Of a stretch of 64,000 nt of DNA, positions 7,866 to 14,980 are shown one piece after another. The position numbers and the translations under genes are program-made. A model generated the notes under the pieces. The model worked only from the letters and a program-made list of their open reading frames with translations. It searched no databases and was not told the origin of the DNA. The stretch is from Orlajensenia sp001423545 (GTDB lineage Bacteria; Actinomycetota; Actinomycetes; Actinomycetales; Microbacteriaceae): NCBI GenBank assembly GCA_001423545.1, contig LMOK01000001.1, forward strand, positions 806,001 to 870,000, in the 5' to 3' direction. Numbering within the stretch: the first letter of the stretch is position 1; each line of letters opens with the position of its first letter.

Positions 7866-9233
7866 ATGACACCGAGGTCCGGAAACCTGACGATCGAGGA
7901 GCTCACCGGCGAGGTGGCATCCGGAGCCGTCGACACCGTGATCGTGGCCTTCACCGACATGCAGGGCCGACTCATCGGCAAGCGCGTCTCGGCCCGACTG
8001 TTCCTCGAGGACGTCGCCGAGCACGGCGCCGAGTGCTGCAACTACCTGCTCGCCGTCGACGTGGAGATGAACACGGTCGCCGGTTACTCCATGTCGAGCT
8101 GGGAGCGCGGCTACGGCGACATGGCGATGATCCCCGACTTCGACACCCTCCGGCGAGCGCCCTGGCTGCCCGGTGCCGTGATCGTCACGGCAGACCTGCA
8201 GTGGCTCGACGGCTCTCCCGTCGTCGCCTCGCCCCGTCAGATCCTGCAGGCGCAGCTGGAGCGCCTCGCCGAGCGTGGACTCGTGCCGTTCGTCGGCACC
8301 GAGCTCGAGTTCATCGTCTTCGACGACAGCTTCCGCGATGCCTGGAGGAAGGGCTACCGCGATCTCACACCGGCCAGCGACTACAACATCGACTACGCGC
8401 TGCTCGCCTCGACGCGCATGGAGCCGCTCCTGCGCGACATCCGCAACTCGATGGACGGCGCCGGCATGTACTGCGAGGGCGTGAAGGGCGAGTGCAACCT
8501 CGGCCAGCAGGAGATCGCGTTCCGCTACGCGCACGCCCTCGTCACCTGCGACAACCACTCCATCTACAAGAACGGCGCGAAGGAGATCGCCGACGCCCAC
8601 GGCAAGAGCCTGACGTTCATGGCGAAGTTCAACGAGCGGGAGGGCAACAGCTGCCACATCCACATCTCTCTTCGCGACGAGAACGGCGGGGCCGTCTTCG
8701 CCGACACCGATGCCGAACACGGCATGTCGACGATGTTCCGGCAGTTCCTCGCCGGCCAGCTCGCGGCGATGCGCGAGCTCACCCTCTTCTTCGCACCCAA
8801 CATCAACTCCTACAAGCGCTACGTCGACGGCAGCTTCGCCCCGACCGCCGTGGCCTGGGGACTCGACAACCGCACCTGCTCGCTGCGCGTCGTGGGGCAC
8901 GGCCTCGGCATGCGCGTCGAGAACCGCGTGCCCGGCGGAGACGTCAACCAGTACCTGGCCGTGGCCGCTCTCATCGCCGCCGGCCTGCACGGCATCGAGA
9001 ACGAGCTGGAACTCGAGGATGCGGCCGTGGGCAACGCCTACACGGGAGGGGCCGACAGGGTGCCGACCACGCTGCGCGAGGCCGCCGAGCTCTTCGAGGG
9101 CTCCGCGATCGCCCGCGCGGCCTTCGGCGACGAGGTGGTCGAGCACTACCTCAACAACGCCCGCGTCGAGCTGGCCGCCTACGACGCGGCCGTCACGGAT
9201 TGGGAGCGGGTCCGTGGCTTCGAGCGACTCTGA
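7866..9233 (+). CDS. Glutamine-synthetase-like gamma-glutamyl-amine ligase (GlnA3/GlnA4/PuuA type)
   Basis: A 455-residue member of the glutamine synthetase fold that probably couples ATP, glutamate and an amine into a gamma-glutamyl amide. Visible motifs are GTELEF (about 144-149, metal site), CNLGQQEIAFRYA, NSCHIHISL (about 260-268, the HxH of the active site), SYKRYVDG and RTCSLRVVGHG. The NLYDLPPEE-type tyrosine adenylylation loop of true GlnA is absent and the N-terminal domain is divergent. The neighbours are an amine permease, a gamma-glutamyl amidase and an aldehyde dehydrogenase, not nitrogen regulators. This fits the polyamine or ethanolamine ligases described in Streptomyces (GlnA3, GlnA4) better than ammonia assimilation. 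The ATG at 7866 has AAGGAG 6-7 nt upstream. Its 3' end overlaps the next gene by 20 nt. Confidence 0.88.
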   Translation: MTPRSGNLTIEELTGEVASGAVDTVIVAFTDMQGRLIGKRVSARLFLEDVAEHGAECCNYLLAVDVEMNTVAGYSMSSWERGYGDMAMIPDFDTLRRAPWLPGAVIVTADLQWLDGSPVVASPRQILQAQLERLAERGLVPFVGTELEFIVFDDSFRDAWRKGYRDLTPASDYNIDYALLASTRMEPLLRDIRNSMDGAGMYCEGVKGECNLGQQEIAFRYAHALVTCDNHSIYKNGAKEIADAHGKSLTFMAKFNEREGNSCHIHISLRDENGGAVFADTDAEHGMSTMFRQFLAGQLAAMRELTLFFAPNINSYKRYVDGSFAPTAVAWGLDNRTCSLRVVGHGLGMRVENRVPGGDVNQYLAVAALIAAGLHGIENELELEDAAVGNAYTGGADRVPTTLREAAELFEGSAIARAAFGDEVVEHYLNNARVELAAYDAAVTDWERVRGFERL

Positions 9234-10059
9234 GAGCGCGGGCGACGTCCCCGCGCCCGCCCCCGCCGCCGCACCCGCGCCGGTGGCGACTCCGGTGATC
9301 GGAATCACCACCTACCTCGAGCAGGCGCAGACCGGCGTCTGGGACGTGCGAGCGGCTTTCCTCCCCAAGGTCTACATCGATGCGGTGACGGATGCCGGAG
9401 GCATCGCCGTGCTGCTCCCCCCTCAACCCGTGTCGCCCTCGACGGCCCGCGCCGTGCTCGGCGGACTCGACGGCCTGATCATCGCCGGCGGTGCCGACGT
9501 CGACCCTGCGCGCTACGGCCAGCAGCCGCACGAGCGCACCAGCGTGCCGCGCATCGACCGAGACACCTGGGAGGACGCCCTCCTGCTCGCCGCTATCGAG
9601 ACCGAGCTGCCGTTCCTCGGCATCTGTCGCGGAGCCCAGATGCTCAACGCCAGCCTCGGCGGCACTCTCGTGCAGCACCTGCCCGACGTGATCGGCAGCG
9701 AGAAGTACCAGCCGGCTCCGGCGGAGTTCGGTTCCATCGAGGTGGCCACTGTCGCCGGGTCGACGGTCGCGGCTCTCGTCGGCGAGCGGCATCCGGCCCA
9801 CGTCTACCACCACCAGGCGATCGACGTCGTCGCCGACGGTCTCGTCGTCACCGCGCGCAGCGAGGACGGCGTGATCGAGGCCGTCGAACTGACCACGGTT
9901 CCGTTCGGGGTCGCCGTGCAGTGGCATCCGGAGGAGAACAGCGAGGATCGTCGGCTGTTCGCGGGCCTCGTCGAGGCGGCTCGCGGACGCGTCAGAGCCC
10001 ACGAGCACGAGACCAGCAGCGGCATCGGCCCGACCACCAGCATCCAGGAGCACGCATGA
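9214..10059 (+). CDS. Gamma-glutamyl-amine amidase, class I glutamine amidotransferase-like (PuuD type)
   Basis: A 281-residue peptidase C26 family enzyme that would hydrolyse a gamma-glutamylated product (for example gamma-glutamyl-GABA) to release glutamate. The triad is complete: Cys138 in LGICRGAQMLN, with His238 and Glu240 in VQWHPEEN. The IIAGGADVDPARYG oxyanion region precedes it. A Pro/Ala-rich leader of about 25 residues comes before the first strand. GTG at 9214 is the likely start: it follows GGGAGCGGG and lies inside the 3' end of the ligase gene, so the two are translationally coupled. Its stop overlaps the aldehyde dehydrogenase start as ATGA. The order ligase, amidase, dehydrogenase supports the Puu-like assignment. 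Confidence 0.87.
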   Translation: MASSDSESAGDVPAPAPAAAPAPVATPVIGITTYLEQAQTGVWDVRAAFLPKVYIDAVTDAGGIAVLLPPQPVSPSTARAVLGGLDGLIIAGGADVDPARYGQQPHERTSVPRIDRDTWEDALLLAAIETELPFLGICRGAQMLNASLGGTLVQHLPDVIGSEKYQPAPAEFGSIEVATVAGSTVAALVGERHPAHVYHHQAIDVVADGLVVTARSEDGVIEAVELTTVPFGVAVQWHPEENSEDRRLFAGLVEAARGRVRAHEHETSSGIGPTTSIQEHA

Positions 10060-11411
10060 ACTCCACGCTCATCAACCCCGCCGACGAGAGCGTCATCACG
10101 ACCATCGAGCACGCGAGCATCGAGGACGTCGACGCCGCCGTCGTTCGCGCCGCTGCAGCTCAACGCGAGTGGGCCTCACGCGCTCCGGCCGACCGGGCTG
10201 CGGCGCTCCGGGACTTCGCCGAGGCCGTCGACGGCGACCTCGAGGCCCTGGCACAGCTCGAGGTGCGCAACTCCGGCCATCCGATCGGCCAGGCCAGGTG
10301 GGAGGCCGGGCACGTGCGCGACGTGCTCGAGTACTACTCCGCCTCCCCCGAGCGCCTGTTCGGCCGGCAGATCCCCGTCGCCGGCGGCATCGACATGACC
10401 TTCCACGAGCCTCTGGGCGTCGTGGGCGTCATCACGCCGTGGAACTTCCCGATGACCGTCGCCGCCTGGGGCTTCGCACCGGCGCTCGCCGCCGGCAATG
10501 CCGTGCTGCTGAAGCCCGCGGAGTGGACGCCGCTGACCAGCATCCGTCTGGGAGAACTGGCCGTGGAGTCCGGGCTGCCCGATGGCCTGTTCCAGGTGCT
10601 TCCCGGGCGCGGATCCGTCGTCGGCCAGCGCTTCGTGTCGCATCCGGCGGTGCGCAAGGTGGTCTTCACGGGGTCCACCGTCGTGGGCAAGCAGATCATG
10701 GCCGGATGCGCCGACCAGGTGAAGCGGGTCACCCTCGAGCTCGGCGGCAAGAGCGCGAACATCGTGTTCGCCGACGCCGACATCGAGAAGGCCGCGGCCA
10801 CGGCACCGTACGGGGTGTTCGAGAACGCCGGACAGGACTGCTGTGCACGCAGCCGCATCCTGGTGCAGCGGAGTGTGTACGAGCGCTTCATGGAACTGCT
10901 CGAGCCGGCCGTGCAGGGAGTCGCCGTCGGCGATCCGCTGCTGGAGAGCACCGAGATGGGACCGCTGGTCTCCCGGCCGCACTTCGACGCCGTGAGCGCG
11001 TACGTTCCGGACGACCGTGACGTGGCGTTCCGCGGAACGGCTCCGCGTGGGCCCGGCTTCTGGTTCGCGCCGACAGTGCTCACGCCGCCCCGAGACGACC
11101 GCCGGGTGCGCGAGGAGATCTTCGGCCCCGTCGTGACGGTGCTGCCCTTCGACGACGAGGCCGACGCGCTCACTCTCGCGAACGACACCGAGTACGGGCT
11201 CTCGGGCTCGATCTGGACCCGCGACATCGGCCGCGCCCTGCGGGTGTCGCGCGGAGTCGAGTCGGGCAACCTCTCCGTGAACTCGCACTCCTCGGTGCGC
11301 TACACCACACCGTTCGGCGGCTTCAAGCAGTCGGGCCTCGGGCGCGAGCTCGGACCCGACGCGCCGCTCGCCTTCACCGAGACCAAGAACGTCTTCATCG
11401 CCGTCGACTAA
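10056..11411 (+). CDS. Aldehyde dehydrogenase family protein (PuuC-like)
   Basis: A 451-residue NAD(P)-dependent aldehyde dehydrogenase. The Rossmann part holds GVITPWNFPMTVAAW and FTGSTVVGKQI; the general base is Glu228 in LELGGKSANIVF and the nucleophile is Cys262 in NAGQDCCARSR. The C-terminal oligomerisation tail FTETKNVFIAVD is present. At 451 residues it is slightly shorter than the usual 480-500, mainly in the N-terminal arm. It begins with ATG overlapping the amidase stop (ATGA). In this operon it should oxidise the aldehyde left after the gamma-glutamylated amine is oxidised. No amine oxidase gene such as puuB is nearby, so how that aldehyde arises is open. Confidence 0.9.
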   Translation: MNSTLINPADESVITTIEHASIEDVDAAVVRAAAAQREWASRAPADRAAALRDFAEAVDGDLEALAQLEVRNSGHPIGQARWEAGHVRDVLEYYSASPERLFGRQIPVAGGIDMTFHEPLGVVGVITPWNFPMTVAAWGFAPALAAGNAVLLKPAEWTPLTSIRLGELAVESGLPDGLFQVLPGRGSVVGQRFVSHPAVRKVVFTGSTVVGKQIMAGCADQVKRVTLELGGKSANIVFADADIEKAAATAPYGVFENAGQDCCARSRILVQRSVYERFMELLEPAVQGVAVGDPLLESTEMGPLVSRPHFDAVSAYVPDDRDVAFRGTAPRGPGFWFAPTVLTPPRDDRRVREEIFGPVVTVLPFDDEADALTLANDTEYGLSGSIWTRDIGRALRVSRGVESGNLSVNSHSSVRYTTPFGGFKQSGLGRELGPDAPLAFTETKNVFIAVD

Positions 11412-11419
11412 GGAGCACC

Positions 11420-12211
11420 ATGGCAGACATCACCCCCATCGACCTCACCCAGCGCCTCGCCGGCAAGGTCGCCGTCGTCACAGGAGGGGCCAGCGGCATC
11501 GGCCTCGCCACGGTTCGCCGCTTCGCCGCTGAAGGCGCCCGCGTCGTGATCGGCGACCTTCCGGGTTCGCCGGGCGCCGAGATGGCGGCATCCGTCGACG
11601 GCCTCTTCGTTCCGACGGATGTGACCGACGAGGCACAGGTCGACACCCTGTTCGACACGGCGGCCTCCACCTACGGCTCGGTCGACATCGCGTTCAACAA
11701 CGCCGGCATCTCACCGCCGGACGACGACTCGATCGAGACCACGGAACTGCCCGCCTGGCAGAAGGTGCAGGACGTGAACCTCAAGAGCGTCTACCTGTGC
11801 TCGCGAGCGGCCCTGCGCCACATGGTGAAGCAGCAGCGCGGATCGATCATCAACACGGCCTCCTTCGTCGCGGTGCTCGGCTCGGCGACCTCGCAGATCT
11901 CGTACACGGCGTCGAAGGGCGGCGTGCTCGCCATGAGCCGCGAGCTCGGCGTGCAGTTCGCACGTCAGGGCATCAGGGTGAACGCGCTCTGCCCCGGGCC
12001 GGTGAACACGCCGCTGCTGCAGGAGTTGTTCGCGAAGGACCCCGAGCGTGCCCAGCGCCGGCTCGTGCACATCCCGGTCGGACGCTTCGCCGAGCCCGAG
12101 GAGCTCGCCGCCGCCGTCGCCTTCCTCGCCAGCGACGACTCGTCGTTCATCACGGGGTCGACGTTCCTCGTCGACGGCGGCATCAGCTCGGCGTACGTCA
12201 CTCCGCTCTGA
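11420..12211 (+). CDS. Short-chain dehydrogenase/reductase
   Basis: A 263-residue classical SDR. The cofactor motif TGGASGIG is at about residues 22-29, NNAG follows, a catalytic serine block lies in INTASF, and the YTASK active site is present. The Asp in VVIGDLPG after the second strand favours NAD over NADP. The C-terminal loop FITGSTFLVDGG is typical. It starts 8 nt after the aldehyde dehydrogenase stop with AAGGAG as Shine-Dalgarno, so it belongs to the amine operon. A role in oxidising or reducing an alcohol or aldehyde intermediate is plausible. Its substrate cannot be predicted from sequence. Confidence 0.88.
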   Translation: MADITPIDLTQRLAGKVAVVTGGASGIGLATVRRFAAEGARVVIGDLPGSPGAEMAASVDGLFVPTDVTDEAQVDTLFDTAASTYGSVDIAFNNAGISPPDDDSIETTELPAWQKVQDVNLKSVYLCSRAALRHMVKQQRGSIINTASFVAVLGSATSQISYTASKGGVLAMSRELGVQFARQGIRVNALCPGPVNTPLLQELFAKDPERAQRRLVHIPVGRFAEPEELAAAVAFLASDDSSFITGSTFLVDGGISSAYVTPL

Positions 12212-12220
12212 GGGGCGATC

Positions 12221-12226
12221 TAGGCT
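12221..12226 (+). promoter_or_regulatory. -10 element of leaderless GntR gene
   Basis: TAGGCT ends 6 nt before the ATG at 12233, which suggests the regulator also has its own promoter inside the amine operon. Confidence 0.45.
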
Positions 12227-12232
12227 GGAACG

Positions 12233-13009
12233 ATGACCGACACGGGGGGAACGGATGCGGCCGGCGATCGCAGCGCCGAACTTCTGCTGCGCCCCGGCAA
12301 GGTCGTCAACGCCTTCGAGGAGACCGTGCAGCGGCTGCTGCAGACGATCAGGCTCGGGCTCATCGGTCCGGGCGGCCGGCTGCCGGCCGAGCGCGAACTC
12401 GCCACGATGCTGTCGGTGAGCCGCGACACCCTGCGGGATGCGATCGGGGCCCTCGCCGATGCCGGCTACGTGGTGTCCCGGCGCGGTCGCTACGGCGGCA
12501 CCTTCGTCGTCGACGAGCTGCCGACAGGCACGCCGGTGATGCGGGCGGGATCGGCCGGCGGTTCCGCCGTGCTCGTCGAACGGCCGGCCGTGACACCGGC
12601 GGAGATCGAGGACACCCTCGTTCTGCGGAGCATCCTCGAGGTGGGCGCCGCCCGGCAGGCCGCCACGGGCGAGCTGAGCGGGATCGAGCGCGAGCGGCTG
12701 TGGCAGGCACTCGAGGACTGCAGTGCGGGTTCCGCCGAGGACTACCGGCGACTCGACTCGCGGCTGCACCTGCTCATCGCCGAGCTCGTCGGCTCCCCCA
12801 GCCTCGTGCCCCTCATCGCCGACGTGCGCATGCGCACCAACGAGCTGCTCGACCGCATCCCCCTCATCGCCGCGAACATCGTGCACTCCAACGAGCAGCA
12901 CGAGGAGATCGTGAAGGCCATCCTGCGGGGGCATCCGGATGCCGCAGCACAGGCCATGGAAGAGCACATCGCCGGATCCGAGGCGCTGCTGCGGGGGTTC
13001 CTGGGCTGA
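12233..13009 (+). CDS. FCD-domain GntR family (FadR subfamily) transcriptional regulator
   Basis: A 258-residue regulator. The N-terminal winged helix (about 20-90) contains IGPGGRLPAERELATMLSVS, the usual GntR pattern. The FCD effector domain (about 115-250) carries Asp/His metal-ligand-like positions in DSRLHLLIAEL and the terminal HEEIVKAILRGHPDAAAQAMEEHI. FadR-type regulators usually repress uptake and catabolic genes and release DNA on binding a small acid. It is the last gene of the amine cluster and the best candidate for the operators at 7725 and 7821. A leaderless-type promoter sits just before it. Confidence 0.9.
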   Translation: MTDTGGTDAAGDRSAELLLRPGKVVNAFEETVQRLLQTIRLGLIGPGGRLPAERELATMLSVSRDTLRDAIGALADAGYVVSRRGRYGGTFVVDELPTGTPVMRAGSAGGSAVLVERPAVTPAEIEDTLVLRSILEVGAARQAATGELSGIERERLWQALEDCSAGSAEDYRRLDSRLHLLIAELVGSPSLVPLIADVRMRTNELLDRIPLIAANIVHSNEQHEEIVKAILRGHPDAAAQAMEEHIAGSEALLRGFLG

Positions 13010-13032
13010 GCCGGGGCTGTCGGTGTCGTGAC

Positions 13033-13075
13033 GCGGTGTGGTGTCGCGGTGTGGTGTCGCGGCGTGGTGTCGCGG
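13033..13075. repeat. 13-bp tandem repeat, three copies plus partial
   Basis: Units 13033-13045 and 13046-13058 are identical (GCGGTGTGGTGTC). The third (13059-13071) differs at one base, and GCGG continues after it. The repeats lie between the GntR stop and the next promoter. No coding or hairpin role is apparent. Confidence 0.7.
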
Positions 13076-13098
13076 CATCCGCTCGCCATGAGCGGTCG

Positions 13099-13118
13099 AT
13101 GTAAATAATTCTTGACAT
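13099..13118. promoter_or_regulatory. Operator copy 1, overlapping the -35 box
   Basis: An imperfect copy of the palindrome at 13146-13165: ATGTAAA on the left and TTGACAT on the right with six bases between. The right arm supplies the TTGACA -35 hexamer, so binding would block RNA polymerase. Confidence 0.6.
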
Positions 13119-13140
13119 GCGCGCGGCTTGGGCCTAGCTT
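13112..13140 (+). promoter_or_regulatory. Promoter of the membrane protein/XRE/oxidoreductase operon
   Basis: TTGACA (13112-13117) and TAGCTT (13135-13140) are separated by 17 bp. The -35 is a perfect consensus. It is framed by two matching operators (13099-13118 and 13146-13165). Confidence 0.65.
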
Positions 13141-13145
13141 TCTCC

Positions 13146-13165
13146 ATGTAAAGCATTCTTTACAT
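13146..13165. promoter_or_regulatory. Operator copy 2, perfect palindrome at the transcription start
   Basis: ATGTAAAG-N4-CTTTACAT has 8-bp perfect arms and sits directly downstream of the -10 box, 47 bp from copy 1. The XRE regulator encoded two genes downstream is the natural candidate ligand. Confidence 0.65.
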
Positions 13166-13186
13166 CACCCGAGCATCGGAGCAGCC

Positions 13187-13618
13187 ATGTCCTACGAGCA
13201 GAAGGGCGTCTGGGTCTACCTTCTCGTGTCCACCGGGGCCTACCTCGTGTACGTCGGGATCATCCTCAGCCAGGCGGACGGCGCTCCCCTGGTCGACGTC
13301 GACTACGTCATGCCGTTCCTGATCTCACTCGGCATCTCGATCGTCGCAGCCATCGTCGGGCGCATCGTCGTCGAGATCCTGAGCCCGAGCGACAACTACA
13401 CGAGCGACACGCGCGACCGTCAGATCAACCACTTCGGCGAGGCGCGAGCCTCGTGGTTCGTGATCGGCGGCTCCCTCGTCGCTCTACTGCTGGCGCTCCT
13501 CGAGCAGCCCTATTTCTGGATCGCCAACGCCATCTACCTCGGCTTCGTGCTGTCGGCGGTGGTCGGATCCGTCGTCAAGCTCGTGGCCTACCGCCGAGGG
13601 ATCGACCCGTCGTGGTGA
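13187..13618 (+). CDS. Four-helix membrane protein of unknown function, XRE-linked
   Basis: A 143-residue protein with four predicted transmembrane helices at about 10-28, 41-62, 88-106 and 111-130, in a hairpin-loop-hairpin layout. The loop between helices 2 and 3 is hydrophilic (SPSDNYTSDTRDRQINHFGEARAS). Small four-helix proteins encoded directly before a short XRE regulator are frequent in bacteria (the DUF2178-type arrangement), but I cannot assign the exact family by eye. The ATG at 13187 follows GGAGCAG. The GTG start of the XRE gene overlaps its stop, so the two are translationally coupled and probably work together. Confidence 0.75.
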   Translation: MSYEQKGVWVYLLVSTGAYLVYVGIILSQADGAPLVDVDYVMPFLISLGISIVAAIVGRIVVEILSPSDNYTSDTRDRQINHFGEARASWFVIGGSLVALLLALLEQPYFWIANAIYLGFVLSAVVGSVVKLVAYRRGIDPSW

Positions 13619-13839
13619 AGCCGACGCGGGTCTCCAACCGCATCCGCGCGCTGCGAGCCCAGGCCGGAGAGATGACCCAGGCGCAGCTCGCCGAGCGCAT
13701 CGGAGTGACGCGCCAGACCGTGATCGCCATCGAGCAGGGGCGATACTCCCCCACGCTCGAACTGGCGTTCCAGATCGCCGGAGCTCTCGGCGTTCGACTC
13801 GACGACGTGTTCAGCTACCCGACCGGAGATGCATCATGA
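13615..13839 (+). CDS. Short XRE-family (Cro/CI-type) transcriptional regulator
   Basis: A 74-residue protein that is essentially one helix-turn-helix domain: NRIRALRAQAGEMTQ, then AQLAERIGVTRQTVIAIEQG with YSPTLELAFQIAGALGV after it. This is the YgzD/YozG-like subfamily of very small XRE regulators that accompany a membrane protein. The GTG start (13615) overlaps the upstream stop as GTGA, and its own stop overlaps the next ATG. Two matching palindromes frame the operon promoter, so negative autoregulation is the simplest model. There is no ligand domain, so signalling would depend on the coupled membrane protein or on protein level. Confidence 0.85.
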   Translation: MKPTRVSNRIRALRAQAGEMTQAQLAERIGVTRQTVIAIEQGRYSPTLELAFQIAGALGVRLDDVFSYPTGDAS

Positions 13840-14870
13840 AGCAGGCACGCTACTCCCGCTACGGCGGACCCGACGTCATCGAGGTGACGGATGCCCCGAC
13901 CCCGGTCGCGGGTCCGGGTGAGGTCGTGATCCGCGTGCGGGCGGCGACCGTGGGCGCCGCCGACGCGGCCGCCCGAGCGGGCTCGCCGGCCTTCGCCCGG
14001 CTCTACTTCGGGCTGCGGCATCCGCGGATCCCCGCGCTCGGATCGGACATCGCGGGCGAGATCGTCTCGGTCGGAGGTGGCGGTGGTTCCGGGGGCGACT
14101 CACGCTTTCGCGTCGGCGACCGGGTCTTCGGCGTGACGGGTTCGACGATGGGCGGGCACGCCACGCACGTCGTCCTGCGCACGGATGCCGCCGTCGCCCT
14201 GCAGCCAGCCGGGGTGACGGACGCCGAAGCCGCCGCCCTCGTCGACGCCACGGCACTGGCGTTCCTGCGCGATGCCGGGCGACTCCGATCGGGCCAGCGC
14301 CTTCTCGTGATCGGGGCATCCGGCAGTGTCGGGTCGATGGCGGTGCAGCTCGGAGTCCACTTCGGCGCTCACGTCACCGGAGTCTGCAGCGGGGCGAACA
14401 TCGAGCTGGTGCGATCGCTGGGCGCGGAACGCGTCGTCGACTACACGCACGAGGACTGGTGGGCGGCATCCGTAGGCCACGACTCCGGCCCCGTCGACGA
14501 CTCCGGCCCGATCTACGACGTCATCTTCGACGCCGTCGGGGCGAGTTCGTATCGGCGCGCTCGCCCCGTTCTCGCCGACGGCGGCGTCTACCTGCGCACG
14601 GTCCCCACGCTCGCGCTCCTGCTGCAGATGGCCTGGACGTCGCTCACCTCGCGCCTCCACCTCGGACGCACGCGAGCCGCGATCGCCTTCACCGGACTGC
14701 GACCGACGACCGAGCAGGCCCACGACCTCGCCGTCACCGTCGAGCTCGTCGAGAGCGGCGCGCTGCGGGCCGTCATCGACAGCACCTATCCGCTCGAGCG
14801 CATCGTCGACGCCCATCGCCGCGTGGACACGCATCGCAAGCGCGGAGCCGTGATCGTGACGATGGAGTGA
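13836..14870 (+). CDS. Zinc-independent medium-chain oxidoreductase (quinone reductase-like)
   Basis: A 344-residue MDR-superfamily NADPH-dependent oxidoreductase. The N-terminal GroES-like domain carries MKQARYSRYGGPDVIEV and GSDIAGEIVSVG; the nucleotide-binding motif is GASGSVGSMAVQLG (about 164-177). No structural or catalytic zinc cysteines are present, which puts it in the quinone oxidoreductase or YhdH/zeta-crystallin-like branch. A low-complexity Gly/Ser insertion (GGGGGSGGDS, about residue 80) is unusual. It is the third gene of an operon with the four-helix protein and XRE regulator, starting in an ATGA overlap. Its expression should follow the two operators upstream. The physiological substrate is unknown. 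Confidence 0.87.
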   Translation: MKQARYSRYGGPDVIEVTDAPTPVAGPGEVVIRVRAATVGAADAAARAGSPAFARLYFGLRHPRIPALGSDIAGEIVSVGGGGGSGGDSRFRVGDRVFGVTGSTMGGHATHVVLRTDAAVALQPAGVTDAEAAALVDATALAFLRDAGRLRSGQRLLVIGASGSVGSMAVQLGVHFGAHVTGVCSGANIELVRSLGAERVVDYTHEDWWAASVGHDSGPVDDSGPIYDVIFDAVGASSYRRARPVLADGGVYLRTVPTLALLLQMAWTSLTSRLHLGRTRAAIAFTGLRPTTEQAHDLAVTVELVESGALRAVIDSTYPLERIVDAHRRVDTHRKRGAVIVTME

Positions 14871-14980
14871 TCGAACATTGCTTCGATTCTTGAAAGAGCG
14901 GGGCTCCTCCACAGGCCTGTATTTGCAGAGACGTTTCGAATACACTTGCGAGGGTTTCTCAGGTTTGAGACAATGGAGTC

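Noticed and set aside
13033..13075. 13-bp tandem repeat as an iteron or replication origin
   Set aside because: Only three copies, GC-rich, with no DnaA boxes or AT-rich unwinding region nearby.
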